From: Aliirhizobium smilacinae
GTDB taxonomy: Bacteria; Pseudomonadota; Alphaproteobacteria; Rhizobiales; Rhizobiaceae
DNA length: 64,000 nt
Direction: 5' to 3'
NCBI RefSeq assembly: GCF_006335145.1
Contig: NZ_VDMN01000001.1
Span: 1,612,001-1,676,000, forward strand
The first letter of the stretch is position 1; the number at the start of each line of letters is the position of its first letter. Shown here one piece after another: positions 9,438 through 18,325 of this stretch. The translations under genes and the position numbers were made by a program. The notes under the pieces were generated by a model. That model saw only the letters and a program-made list of their open reading frames with translations. It had not been told where the DNA came from and searched no databases.

Positions 9438-10094
9438 CAGCATCCTCCTGAGCTCAATCCATGGTGCGTCGAGGCACTTGTTGCCCGGATCTTGCATGCT
9501 CAATAGGCAATGAAGTTTCGCCGTTACTTCGACAATTGTCTTGGGTTTAGATAACGACATCACACGCGACATCACTTGTTCCTGCTGAGCTAGGTCGTGC
9601 TCAAAGGCCAGCGCAGGGCTATAACCAAGCCGCCTGTCAGCCGAATTCCAGCTGTCTCGGCGTTTCCTCAGGAGAGACCGTGCCGACGCCAAAGCTTTTG
9701 GGTCCACTCGCGCTTTCAATCGATCGATTTCGGCCAACGAGTAAACCGTCAGCAACGGCTCTTCCTTAGAGATCTCAATCTGCACAACCGGATAGGCGCC
9801 CGCCATTGCAAGAACCCTCGATTCGAGCTTCTGCTGGTATCTCGTAATGGAAGCCAGTCGTTGATGGATGTCGTACCAGTTAAGCCAGAGGCGTGCTGTT
9901 GAAGTGGGACCTGGCACCAACCGGTCGGGCGCCTGCTCTAATTCTAAGGTGAGCGACAGCAAGATTTTCGCAACTGCCCCAAGAAGGTTCTGACGAGTGA
10001 TTCTGGATGGAAGCTCGGTTTTGCTTCGCGATTTGGATTTACGTTTTCTACGGGTATCTGGAGGCGAAGTTCTGCTAGTCTCAGAATCAGCCAT
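9399..10094 (-). CDS. Hypothetical island protein
   Basis: Starting at MADSETSRTSPPD (10094), the protein has 231 residues. A basic, serine-rich N-terminal tail (about residues 1-35, RRKRKSKSRSK) precedes a helical body (LLGAVAKILLSLTLELEQAPD and later). No membrane segment or catalytic motif is visible. The frame is open upstream to 10202, but that extension looks non-coding. It lies between the integrase module and an XRE-type regulator. I do not recognise the family. Confidence 0.5.
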   Translation of the reverse strand: MADSETSRTSPPDTRRKRKSKSRSKTELPSRITRQNLLGAVAKILLSLTLELEQAPDRLVPGPTSTARLWLNWYDIHQRLASITRYQQKLESRVLAMAGAYPVVQIEISKEEPLLTVYSLAEIDRLKARVDPKALASARSLLRKRRDSWNSADRRLGYSPALAFEHDLAQQEQVMSRVMSLSKPKTIVEVTAKLHCLLSMQDPGNKCLDAPWIELRRMLLDLVEVERSSYG

Positions 10095-10227
10095 GATCCG
10101 AGCTCCCTTTAGCTTGGTTGTGGTTAGGTCAAGCAAGGGTGTTACAGCATCCTGCTTGGCCGCATTCCGGGGCATCAGCCCAATCAGGGAAGTCTGAATC
10201 AAAACAGAATTAAGTCAAGGTGTTAAT

Positions 10228-10470
10228 TTGTTGACGGCTGATCAAGTTCGCATGGCCCGCGCTGCCCTTCGGTGGGGGGTCCGCGACCTAGCACGAAATG
10301 CGGACGTGACTCCTACTACGATATCCCGCGTAGAAGCCGGCAAGCCGGCGTTTACGGGCACACTCCAGTCGATCCGCGCTGCGTTTGAAGCAGCAGGCTT
10401 AGAGTTCATAGATGAAAATGGCGGAGGGGTTGGCGTAAGATTTTCAAGGCCTAGGTCAGACTTGACTTGA
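10228..10470 (+). CDS. XRE-family helix-turn-helix regulator
   Basis: This small protein of about 80 residues is one lambda-repressor-like HTH: VRMARAALRWGVRDLARNAD then VTPTTISRVEAGK, with the helix-3 recognition segment and the conserved Glu. The C-terminal FEAAGLEFIDENGGGVGVRF tail is common in short chromosomal and phage regulators of this type. The start is TTG (10228 or the next codon), with AAGG about 10 bases upstream. It is divergent from the hypothetical gene at 9399-10094 and may regulate it or the integrase module. Confidence 0.75.
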   Translation: MLTADQVRMARAALRWGVRDLARNADVTPTTISRVEAGKPAFTGTLQSIRAAFEAAGLEFIDENGGGVGVRFSRPRSDLT

Positions 10471-10592
10471 TCGCGACATGTGAACGTTCAGTGTTGCCGC
10501 CGAGGCAAAATAGACGATTTCTTCGCGCCAACTCGCCAAGGCCTCGGCAGCCTTGGCCGCTGCGACTGCTCGTACTGAAATGCCACCGCCAA

Positions 10593-10694
10593 TCACTCCG
10601 CGATAAGCAGTTTATGCCATGCAGTCGGCTTGCCCTGCCTCAATACTTCATCAATACGCATGCGGAGAAAGTTGATCTCAATTTCGCTCAGCAT
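10593..10694 (-). CDS. Candidate 33-residue microprotein
   Basis: A perfect GGAGG sits a few bases before an ATG at 10694. The frame encodes 33 residues beginning MLSEIEINFLRMRIDEVLRQ and ending in TAG-free sequence closed by TGA at 10593. The predicted peptide is amphipathic-helical. It sits in the 10471-10835 interval between the XRE gene and the toxin-antitoxin operon. No family is recognised; support is the ribosome binding site and the plausible composition. Confidence 0.35.
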   Translation of the reverse strand: MLSEIEINFLRMRIDEVLRQGKPTAWHKLLIAE

Positions 10695-10781
10695 AGCACC
10701 TCCACTTAGAATGTTAGTCGCCTATAGCTAACATAGCCTTATGTGAAACGCCGTATCTCTTGGGGTAGGCGTTATCGTAGA

Positions 10782-10828
10782 CGGCAATGCCGTATATTCG
10801 CTTGCTCATAGGGCGGCAATGCCGTATA
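10782..10828 (+). promoter_or_regulatory. Two-site operator of the toxin-antitoxin operon
   Basis: Two exact 15-bp copies of CGGCAATGCCGTATA (10782-10796 and 10814-10828) each contain the palindrome CGGCAATGCCG. Their starts are 32 bases apart, about three helical turns, and they end eight bases before the toxin ATG. A weaker half-site (CGCCGTAT) lies near 10749. This looks like the autoregulatory site of the antitoxin. Confidence 0.7.
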
Positions 10829-10835
10829 GAATTTC

Positions 10836-11186
10836 ATGCAAAGCGTAATCCAAACGTCCGTCTTTTTGGCGCAGTGCAAGCGGTCTGGCCTATCCGATGA
10901 TGAGATTCAGGAGATCGTCTCGGTTATCGCTGCCGACCCAGAGGCTGGAGCGTTGATGTCCGGAACCGGTGGAGCGCGTAAGCTGCGTCATGCCCGTGAG
11001 GGGCAAGGAAAGAGCGGTGGGTTCCGCACCATTCATTACTTTGGGGGTGGAGATATTCCTGTGTTTGCACTTGCCATCTACGGAAAAAATGAAAAGGGCA
11101 ACCTTTCGAAAGCCGAGCGAAACGAGTTGGCTCGCATCCTGCCGAAGCTGGCAGATGCTTACAGAAAAAGAAAGGAACAGGCATGA
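10836..11186 (+). CDS. RelE/HigB-type toxin of a toxin-antitoxin pair
   Basis: The 116-residue protein resembles RelE-superfamily toxins: LRHAREGQGKSGGFRTIHYF (basic RNA-contacting strand) and FALAIYGKNEKGNLSKAERNELARIL (C-terminal strands and helix). Such toxins cut mRNA on the ribosome, which is inferred here from family only. The toxin comes first and overlaps the antitoxin by four bases (ATGA), the HigBA order. It probably stabilises the island in its host. Confidence 0.85.
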   Translation: MQSVIQTSVFLAQCKRSGLSDDEIQEIVSVIAADPEAGALMSGTGGARKLRHAREGQGKSGGFRTIHYFGGGDIPVFALAIYGKNEKGNLSKAERNELARILPKLADAYRKRKEQA

Positions 11187-11467
11187 CTTTCGGAAAAGAG
11201 CTTATCCAGAGCGCAGAGGAAGCACTCGCAATTGCAGAAGGGCGTACGGAACCCGCCGCTGTCTTCGTCCCCGAGACGGTCGATGTTGCGGCCATTCGTA
11301 AGCGACAGAAGCTTTCGCAGGTCGCTTTTGCCAAACGATATGGCCTGTCTGCAGGCACAATTAAGGATTGGGAACAGAATCGCCGTCAACCCGACAGAGC
11401 AGCGATGCTACTGCTGAAGGTGATCGAGCAAGCCCCTGACATGGTCGCGCGGGCCATCCGCGCATGA
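11183..11467 (+). CDS. HigA-type antitoxin with XRE helix-turn-helix
   Basis: The 94-residue protein has an N-terminal segment of about 45 residues (ELIQSAEEALAIAEGRTEP), likely the toxin-neutralising part, followed by an HTH domain: VAAIRKRQKLSQVAFAKRYG and LSAGTIKDWEQNRRQPD, the hallmark of HigA/XRE antitoxins. It should bind the toxin and repress the operon at the paired palindromes upstream. Translation is coupled to the toxin gene by a four-base overlap. Confidence 0.87.
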   Translation: MTFGKELIQSAEEALAIAEGRTEPAAVFVPETVDVAAIRKRQKLSQVAFAKRYGLSAGTIKDWEQNRRQPDRAAMLLLKVIEQAPDMVARAIRA

Positions 11468-11675
11468 ACACGTGATTTTTTCTGCGACCCCGGCGAGCTT
11501 ATAAAGCGCGACTGTCGCGATCTTGCGGCCTTAATCCGCGAGAAGCAGACCCAAGGTTTCAGGACTGAATTCGATCCGATTTGCTTTGGTAGGCACCGTG
11601 TTAGAGCTCGAGCACGACCACCGAGGACAGCGAGTCGTTATCTTTCATCTAACCTGGTGTGCTTAGCGCGCGTTT

Positions 11676-13241
11676 TCAGCCTAGCATCCCCCTAAATTCC
11701 GCATCCTCAAAATACCGCAGCTTCTTTGCCTGAACCGGTCGCTGCCCTTGCCGCAGTAATATCATCCTATCCGCCGGCAGCCTCATGATCTCGTCCGGGT
11801 TGATCAGGTCTCGCGCCGATATGTGCTCCGACGTCGAGGTTTTCCCCTCGCTCCAGGACTGCGTCGTGTAGACCGCATCGGCTTTGCCGATCGTCTTACC
11901 AACGAGTTCTGCTGTTTCCACGTCATTGACCCCGAACACTTGCAGCACGGCCGCGTTCGACAAAAACGTCCCGGCGCGTCTCCCATAAACTGCACGCAGC
12001 TGGTGAATGTCCTGCAGGATCGGCCAGAGCTGAACGCTGTAACCAGCCATCAAGCCCATGGCGCGCTCGACCGGAGCGAGGTAGCCAAGAGCTGCAAACT
12101 CATCGAGGAGATAGAGCACCGGCTGGAGTGGTGCGGTCTTGTCCCGGGACATCTCCGTCAGGCTTTGCGTGACTAGTAGTCTCAGCCATCGCGAATAAGT
12201 CGATACGCGATCCGGCGGCAGAACCAGAAATACCGTGGCGTTGCTGTTCTTAAGATCCGAGAATGCAAAATCCGATCGGGCCAACACCACCGCCATGCGC
12301 GGACTGTCGAGGAAATGCGTGTGCCGCTGCGCCGCCGACAGGACGCCGGATGCCTCACGATCGGACTTGCCGAGATGCCGGTTTGCCGCACGAGCGATCA
12401 GCCCGTTGCAGTCCGGCATGCTCTGCATGTCCCCCAGCAAGGCTGTGAACGCTTGTGGCGCCAGCGTAAGGTGTTTCCGCAGCGCGCCAAGATGTCGCTC
12501 GCTCGGGGGCTCGGCCGCGATGATATGAAGAAGCAGGCCGGCAATAAGCGCCTTGGCCTCCTCGTTCCAATGCGCTTCGCCGGACATGCCTGGTTCGTCG
12601 ACGACGAGTGCATCCGCGAGTATGCTGACATCTTCGGCAACATCCATTCCGTCGGCTTTCAGGCCATCGAGCGGGTTGAATGCCGAGCCCGATCGGCCAG
12701 TTACCTCGAACGGATCTAGATAGAAGACCGGCCCAAACATCTGCCGTGCGCGGCCGGCGACTTTAGCGTTCTCGCCCTTCGGATCGACACAGATAACCGA
12801 CCTTTCGGCTGTCAGCAGATTGGGAATGATTGTGCCGACGCCTTTGCCAGTTCTGGTCGGTGCCATGGTCAGCAGATGTGCCGGTCCATCGTAACGCAGA
12901 AGTTCGCCTGTCTGCGAATCGCGGCCGATCAAAAGGCCGTCGATCCCGGTGAGTTGTTTCCGATCCTTCTTGTCCGCCCAGCGTGCAGTCCCGAACACAG
13001 CAGGGATAGGACCGTCCGTGATGAAGGCTGAAAGAGCCCCGAGAATGCCAAGGATCATAGGGAAATAGCGGGCAACATCTACGACCGCCTCGCTGATCGG
13101 GCCAGGCGTAAAGTCACCGATAACAAGGATCGCAAAATTGATGAGTAGGATCAGCGCGGAAAAGACCGTGCCGATGATGATGCATAACAACGCTAAAAAC
13201 GGTGCGGCGATAAGCGACTTGAGGACCTGAGCGAAACTCAT
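11676..13241 (-). CDS. traG: Type IV coupling protein TraG (VirD4 family)
   Basis: This is an ATPase that docks the relaxase-DNA complex to a type IV secretion channel. The 521 residues begin with two hydrophobic segments (about residues 9-40 and 58-80), then a Walker A motif APTRTGKGVG near residue 127, a VDPKGEN motif, and Walker B YLLDEFAALG near residue 375. It is shorter than Ti-plasmid TraG (about 650 residues), mainly at the C-terminus. The start overlaps the traD stop by four bases. Together with traD and traA it forms a Ti/RSF1010-like mobilisation module. Confidence 0.93.
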   Translation of the reverse strand: MSFAQVLKSLIAAPFLALLCIIIGTVFSALILLINFAILVIGDFTPGPISEAVVDVARYFPMILGILGALSAFITDGPIPAVFGTARWADKKDRKQLTGIDGLLIGRDSQTGELLRYDGPAHLLTMAPTRTGKGVGTIIPNLLTAERSVICVDPKGENAKVAGRARQMFGPVFYLDPFEVTGRSGSAFNPLDGLKADGMDVAEDVSILADALVVDEPGMSGEAHWNEEAKALIAGLLLHIIAAEPPSERHLGALRKHLTLAPQAFTALLGDMQSMPDCNGLIARAANRHLGKSDREASGVLSAAQRHTHFLDSPRMAVVLARSDFAFSDLKNSNATVFLVLPPDRVSTYSRWLRLLVTQSLTEMSRDKTAPLQPVLYLLDEFAALGYLAPVERAMGLMAGYSVQLWPILQDIHQLRAVYGRRAGTFLSNAAVLQVFGVNDVETAELVGKTIGKADAVYTTQSWSEGKTSTSEHISARDLINPDEIMRLPADRMILLRQGQRPVQAKKLRYFEDAEFRGMLG

Positions 13242-13537
13242 CGCTCTTCCTCCCGATCGCTGTTCGGTTGAGCCGGAGCAGAAATGAGAACGTCGTCGAA
13301 CAATCGGCGGTCGCCCTCTCGTGTCAAAAAACCGGGCAGTTCAGCGCGCAACCATTCACGTAGGCGCGACGTAAAAGCCGGATCTCTGGCGTTCTCCAGC
13401 CGATAGAGGACGAGCGCGCCAATCAGAATCTTTCGTCGTGTGTCGCGGGCACGGGCCTGTTTGCCCAGGCGTGTTAACAGGACCCGTCGCCGCTCATCGA
13501 GTTCGGCAATTCGTTGCGTGATCGGTTTGCGAACCAT
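13238..13537 (-). CDS. traD: Conjugal transfer protein TraD
   Basis: The 99-residue protein is rich in Arg and Glu: MVRKPITQRIAELDERRRVL and KQARARDTRRKILIGALVLY, the common start of rhizobial TraD/mobilisation accessory proteins encoded between traG and oriT. It probably contacts the relaxosome; its exact role is unclear. Divergent from traA, with oriT in the gap. Its stop overlaps the traG start, so traD and traG should form one transcript. Confidence 0.8.
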   Translation of the reverse strand: MVRKPITQRIAELDERRRVLLTRLGKQARARDTRRKILIGALVLYRLENARDPAFTSRLREWLRAELPGFLTREGDRRLFDDVLISAPAQPNSDREEER

Positions 13538-13650
13538 GTACGTCTCCCTGTGAAAGGGTTGACGCTACGCCCCGGGCTAGAAGCTTCAATATGATGAATC
13601 CTACAATAGCCGCATCCTGTGAGATCCCTTAACGATGAGAGCGAAGCGAA

Positions 13651-13695
13651 AAGAGTTTCCAAGGGCGCACTTACGAGTTGCTGCGCAACTCAGTG
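13651..13695 (+). other. Origin of transfer (oriT), Q-type nick region
   Basis: CCAAGGGCGCACTTAC at 13659-13674 matches the conserved nick region of RSF1010/Ti-plasmid oriT sites (the GGGCGCA..TTA core). It is followed at once by a 7-bp inverted repeat GAGTTGC/GCAACTC (13675-13681 and 13685-13691), the expected relaxase-binding hairpin. It lies in the divergent traD-traA gap, as in agrobacterial plasmids. Confidence 0.85.
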
Positions 13696-13730
13696 CTCAG
13701 AACCGCTCCTTCCCGCATCTGGAGGCGGTC

Positions 13731-16700
13731 GTGGCGATCTACCATTGCAGCATGAAGCCGATCGCCCGTGCTGCGGGGCGGAGTGCGGTGGCAGCCGTCG
13801 CTTACCGGACGGCTAGCCGGCTGCTCAACGAACGCGATGGCCTGGTCCACGATTTTACCGGCAAGCGCGGTGTCGAGCATTGCGAGATCGTCCTTCCGGA
13901 AGGGGTGGAGGCGGCGTGGGCGCGTGACCGAGCGACGCTGTGGAATGCGGCGGAGCGGGCGGAGAAACGCAGTGATGCCCGGGTGGCCCGTGAGTTCGAA
14001 CTGGCGCTGCCGCATGAACTCACCCGAGACCAGCAGATCGTCCTGACGCGCGCCTTCGCACAGGATATGGCGGACCGCCATGGTGCGGCGGTCGATTTTG
14101 CCATCCATCGGCCGATCGGCGATACTGACATCCGCAATGTGCATGCCCATGTGCTGATGACCACACGCCAGGTCGTCGAACATGGCCTGGGCGACAAGAC
14201 GCTGATCGAGCGGGAAAACAAATGGCTGCTCAATCATAATCAGCCAACCGCGCAGATGCAGTTGCGCGACATCCGCCGGGCCTGGGAGAGCCATGCCAAC
14301 CGTGCGCTGATGCGGGCCGGCCTCGACATCCGCGTCGATCATCGCGGCCATCTGGAGCGTGGGCTGGAGATCGAGCCGACAGAACATATGGGCGTGCATG
14401 CCTCGCAGATGGACCGACGAGGTCTCGGCGTGTCGCGGGCACGCAATGAGCAGAAGGCGGCCGCCCGCAATGCCAGCCTCATTCGGGAAAAGCCGGAGCA
14501 GGTGCTGGCGCTGATCACGGCTGAGAAGAGCGTGTTCGACCGGCACGACGTGGCCCGTACCCTGCATCGTTACATCGATGACGTGCAGGCCTTCCAGAAT
14601 GCCTTTGCCGCGGTCATGGCGTCGCCGGCACTGGTGGAACTGCAGCCGGAGGGAAATGGCCAGCTGGCGCGCTATTCAACGAAGGAAATGGTGACGATCG
14701 AGCACGCCATGGCTTCGAGCGCTTCGACGATGGCAGGCAGAAGAAGCCACGGAGTTGATGTCGCGATCATCGCGGCGGCCATGAACAAGCAGGATGACGC
14801 GATCAAGGCGAGCGTTGCGGGCTCACTTGGCGGTCCGGCCAATCATGACGAAATGCCCGGCGCCCTACGCGCTCGCCTAATCGATCACGTTGGTCTCAGC
14901 GCCGAGCAGCGTGTCGCGGTGAAGCATGTCACGGGGCCGGCACAGATCGCCGCGGTAGTCGGGTTTGCTGGTGCCGGCAAGTCGACGATGCTGGCGGCAG
15001 CACGCGACGCCTGGGAGCGCCAGGGATACCGCGTCCATGGTGCGGCACTCGCCGGCAAGGCGGCCGAAGGATTGGAAGAGTCCTCGGACATCGCTTCACG
15101 CACATTGGCGTCCTGGGACTATGGCTGGCAGCGTGGCCGGGGCGAGCTCGGTCCAAACGACATATTTGTCATCGACGAGGCCGGCATGGTCGGCAGTCGC
15201 CAGCTTGCGATGTTCGTCAACGAAATACAGGCGCGCGGCGCGAAGCTGGTCCTGGTCGGTGATCATGAACAGTTGCAGGCGATCGGTGCGGGATCACCGT
15301 TCCGCGCGATTGTGGAGCAGGTTGGCGCCGTCGAGCTGTCGGAAATCCGCCGACAACAGCAGGCCTGGCAGCGCGAAACCTCAATCGCCCTGGCAACGCA
15401 TCGGACGGCCGAGGCTCTTGCGGCCTATGCCGGGCACGGCGATGTCCGGTTCCTGCCCGATCGAGAGGCGACGACCAAAGATTTGGTGACGGACTATCTC
15501 GCCGACGTCGAAAACCGGCCATCCGGCTCCCGCATCGCGCTCGCCCATCGCCGGGTCGATGTCAGGGCGATTAATACCGAAATCCGTGCAGGGCTTCAGG
15601 AACAGGGTAAGCTCGCCCGCGGAGAAGACGTGACAGGCGAACTTGGGCGCGAGCGGGTTTACCAGACAATTGAAGGCGAGCGTTCGTTTGCCCCCGGCGA
15701 CAGGATCGTGATGCTTGAGAATAACCGCGATCTCGGCTTGAAGAACGGCATGCTCGGAAACGTCATGGCCGTCGAGCAGGACGCGATACAAATACGGCTC
15801 GACGGCGGAGGGTTGGACACCCGTGAGGTCACGATACCGGTGAACAGTTACCAAGCCTTTGATCATGGTTACGCCACCACCATCCACAAATCGCAAGGCT
15901 CGACTGTCGATCGGGCGTTTGTCATGGCGTCGAAGACGTTGGACCGGCATCTCACCTATGTTGCGTTGACCCGTCATCGAGAGCAGGTTGGGCTCTATGT
16001 TCGGCAGGACGAAATGAAGGACCTGAAGAGCCTTGCCAGCAACCTGGGCCGCTCCGGCGCCAAGCAGACGACGCTCGACTACACCGACGTTTTCGCTTCA
16101 CGCAGGGGTATTGCCGCGGATCTGGGAATCAGCAGCGATATCGCGATCGGCCTGAAGTCCGGCCAGCGCCGGGAGCGGTCGTCTACCCAGAAAAACGCAA
16201 TTGAGGAGCCCCTTCGCAATCAGGCCGGCCTTCCGCAAACGGAAGGCGACGGCCCCTCAGGTTCGCTTCCTCCCGATACGGTCGCCGAAAAGGTCGAACC
16301 GTTGATACCGGCCAAAACAAGCTGGTCGCGCACTGTCGAGGATATCGCTCGTGAGAAAGCAATGCCACATCTTGTGCAATCTATGGAGAGCGTTCGATCC
16401 GTCGGCAGGTTGGTTTATGACGACCCGGAAGGCTCGACAAAGAGGCTCACCACGGCAGTTTTGGGGGAGCATCGGAGCGGACTTGAACTTGCGAAGGTAG
16501 TCGCGTCCCATCCGGAGGAGTTTGGCAAACTACGCGGCAAGCACGGCCTGCTAGGCGAGAACGCCCTCCGAAAGGCGGCGCGGCATCGTGCCAAAGCCCT
16601 CGGAACCCATGTCGCATTCTCGGCGGAGACCTGGAACCGGCGATACGGCGCAGAAAAACAATCAGAGACCTGGAAGCGCGAAAGGCTGGATATCATTGAG

Positions 16701-17048
16701 GTACCGGGGTTGAGCAGCCGAAGCGAGCAGATTCTAACACAGTTGAGTGCGATGCCTGTTGAGGAGAAGAGCGCCTTTCTTGAGAAAATCAACAGCACTC
16801 CGGAGGGCAGGGTCGCAATGGAAGAGGCCCGCAGGATTGCCGAGGCACTGACGCAGCGATTTGGCAGCTCTGATCCACGCGACCTCATCACGTCGAAAGA
16901 GAGACTCACCTCGCCAGCTGCCGCTAATGTCGGGCGGATCGCTCACGTCGCCGGTATCTGCCATCGTGCATGGAACGACGAGCTTGCTCAGAAGTGCGAG
17001 CTCCAACAGCTAGTCGGCAGGCGTCTTGGTCTCGGGCTCAGCAGGTGA
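13731..17048 (+). CDS. traA: TraA relaxase-helicase (MobQ type)
   Basis: This protein nicks oriT and unwinds the transferred strand. I chose the GTG at 13731 because GGAGG lies five bases upstream and the product then begins with the family's (M)AIYHCSMKPIARAAGRSAV. The frame is open upstream, but through oriT. The protein has about 1105 residues. The N-terminal MobA/MobL relaxase has the metal-binding NVHAHVLMTTR near residue 136. A TrwC/RecD-like helicase has Walker A VGFAGAGKSTM near residue 411, then FVIDEAGMVGS and HKSQGSTVDRAF. The C-terminal region is variable. Confidence 0.95.
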   Translation: MAIYHCSMKPIARAAGRSAVAAVAYRTASRLLNERDGLVHDFTGKRGVEHCEIVLPEGVEAAWARDRATLWNAAERAEKRSDARVAREFELALPHELTRDQQIVLTRAFAQDMADRHGAAVDFAIHRPIGDTDIRNVHAHVLMTTRQVVEHGLGDKTLIERENKWLLNHNQPTAQMQLRDIRRAWESHANRALMRAGLDIRVDHRGHLERGLEIEPTEHMGVHASQMDRRGLGVSRARNEQKAAARNASLIREKPEQVLALITAEKSVFDRHDVARTLHRYIDDVQAFQNAFAAVMASPALVELQPEGNGQLARYSTKEMVTIEHAMASSASTMAGRRSHGVDVAIIAAAMNKQDDAIKASVAGSLGGPANHDEMPGALRARLIDHVGLSAEQRVAVKHVTGPAQIAAVVGFAGAGKSTMLAAARDAWERQGYRVHGAALAGKAAEGLEESSDIASRTLASWDYGWQRGRGELGPNDIFVIDEAGMVGSRQLAMFVNEIQARGAKLVLVGDHEQLQAIGAGSPFRAIVEQVGAVELSEIRRQQQAWQRETSIALATHRTAEALAAYAGHGDVRFLPDREATTKDLVTDYLADVENRPSGSRIALAHRRVDVRAINTEIRAGLQEQGKLARGEDVTGELGRERVYQTIEGERSFAPGDRIVMLENNRDLGLKNGMLGNVMAVEQDAIQIRLDGGGLDTREVTIPVNSYQAFDHGYATTIHKSQGSTVDRAFVMASKTLDRHLTYVALTRHREQVGLYVRQDEMKDLKSLASNLGRSGAKQTTLDYTDVFASRRGIAADLGISSDIAIGLKSGQRRERSSTQKNAIEEPLRNQAGLPQTEGDGPSGSLPPDTVAEKVEPLIPAKTSWSRTVEDIAREKAMPHLVQSMESVRSVGRLVYDDPEGSTKRLTTAVLGEHRSGLELAKVVASHPEEFGKLRGKHGLLGENALRKAARHRAKALGTHVAFSAETWNRRYGAEKQSETWKRERLDIIEVPGLSSRSEQILTQLSAMPVEEKSAFLEKINSTPEGRVAMEEARRIAEALTQRFGSSDPRDLITSKERLTSPAAANVGRIAHVAGICHRAWNDELAQKCELQQLVGRRLGLGLSR

Positions 17049-17090
17049 AAATCCTGCCAGACCGGGACCGAGTTAACCTCGAACGACTAT

Positions 17091-17128
17091 TTTATAGCAT
17101 GATAGCAATCATGATATCATGCTATAAA
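17091..17128. promoter_or_regulatory. 14-bp inverted repeat upstream of parA (possible centromere or operator)
   Basis: TTTATAGCATGATA (17091-17104) and its exact complement TATCATGCTATAAA (17115-17128) flank a 10-base spacer in the AT-rich gap between traA and parA. Spacing and position fit a ParA-partner binding site, a parS-like site or an operator. Confidence 0.55.
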
Positions 17129-17221
17129 GCGTGATTGAAATATTGAATGAATGCGTGCAATCATGGTTGATTTCATGCGTTCTTGGCGTGATCTTGTGCG
17201 GGATTTGATTCGGAGAGCGAA

Positions 17222-17905
17222 ATGCCGGTTATATGTGCCGCAAACCCTAAAGGGGGTGCTGGGAAATCGACCACCCTGCTGACGATCGCCACCTGCCTTG
17301 CGCAGTCGGGCGCATCGGTCATGATAATCGATGCCGACCCAAATAGGCCGATTACCGATTGGCGCTCTGGGCCGACCGCACTGCAGCTTAAAGTCCGGAG
17401 CGACGCTACCGAAGCAAACATTCGAGACCTCATAAACGAAACAGCCTCACAGGCGCAGTTCGTGTTCATCGATCTAGAGGGCACGGCGAGCCGACTAACC
17501 TCGCGTGCCATCATTCGAAGTGACCTGACCTTGATACCCCTTGCTGGAAGCGCTCTGGATGCCCAGCAGGCAGCTCGCGCGGTTGGACTGGTACGGGAAA
17601 GCGAGGCAGATATCGGTCGCAAGCTGAATTTCGCGTTGTGCTTCAATCGGACCAGCCCTCCCCCTTTTGTCCGCAAGATCGAGCGTGAGATCAGCCAGCA
17701 AATGCGCGAGAGCGGTCTGCCGGTCCTTAGTACCCACCTTCATCGCCGCGAGGCCTACAATGCGATGTTTATGGAGCGGCTTTCGCTCCACGAATTAAGT
17801 CAGACAGCGATAAATGGCGTTCCAGCCGCGATCGAAAACGCCATGCAATTGACCAGCGAAGTGTTGGAACTTCTCCAGACACTTTCGGATGAGAGGGCCG
17901 CGTAA
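17222..17905 (+). CDS. ParA-family ATPase (VirC1-like)
   Basis: The 227-residue protein has the deviant Walker A KGGAGKST (residues 10-17), [10 protein letters not shown] in the position of VirC1's ADENRPLTRW, and [18 protein letters not shown] as the switch region. Known relatives either partition plasmids or, like VirC1, bring relaxosomes to the coupling protein. The location just after traA fits either. It is followed with a one-base overlap by the RHH protein. The palindrome at 17091-17128 may be its regulatory or centromere site. Confidence 0.85.
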   Translation: MPVICAANPKGGAGKSTTLLTIATCLAQSGASVMIIDADPNRPITDWRSGPTALQLKVRSDATEANIRDLINETASQAQFVFIDLEGTASRLTSRAIIRSDLTLIPLAGSALDAQQAARAVGLVRESEADIGRKLNFALCFNRTSPPPFVRKIEREISQQMRESGLPVLSTHLHRREAYNAMFMERLSLHELSQTAINGVPAAIENAMQLTSEVLELLQTLSDERAA

Positions 17906-18213
17906 TGTCGAGAGACTTCGGATTCAGCAAGGACGACAAGCGGCTCGACGTCTCGAAGTTCTCTCCGCGCGAAAGTGTCGCCCCGAAGGACGACGCCGAC
18001 GATCTTGGAGACCGGGCCGCCGATAGAGCCGGCTTCAAAAGTCGAGAAGTAGTGGAGCGCGTTGCGCGGGTGCGGAAGCCCTCTCAGCCCTTCGATCAAG
18101 CCTTTGTCAGGGCACCAATCGACGTCATCAACCGTTTCAAAACATTCTGCAACGATACCGGAATGTCCTATGGGGAAGCGCTCGATGAATTGATGCGACG
18201 CGCAAAGCTCTAG
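17905..18213 (+). CDS. Ribbon-helix-helix-like partner of ParA (VirC2-like position)
   Basis: The 102-residue protein has a disordered, charged N-terminal half (SRDFGFSKDDKRLDVSKFSP) and a C-terminal domain FVRAPIDVINRFKTFCNDTG then MSYGEALDELMRRAKL, matching a ribbon-helix-helix fold in which the first strand carries DNA contacts. As a small DNA-binding gene overlapping parA by one base, it is probably the centromere-binding or oriT-binding partner, as VirC2 is for VirC1. The role is inferred from context. Confidence 0.7.
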   Translation: MSRDFGFSKDDKRLDVSKFSPRESVAPKDDADDLGDRAADRAGFKSREVVERVARVRKPSQPFDQAFVRAPIDVINRFKTFCNDTGMSYGEALDELMRRAKL

Positions 18214-18325
18214 CAGATCAAAAACGAAACTTGACCGAAACTACGGGAGTGGCATTGTTCGGCTGAAATAAACTTGGTCACGCGCTCCAAAAGGTATTGA
18301 AGCGCATCTTCTCGTGGTCGACATC

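Noticed and set aside
10782..10828. CRISPR-like repeats
   Set aside because: Only two copies, palindromic and directly before a toxin-antitoxin operon; operator is the better reading.
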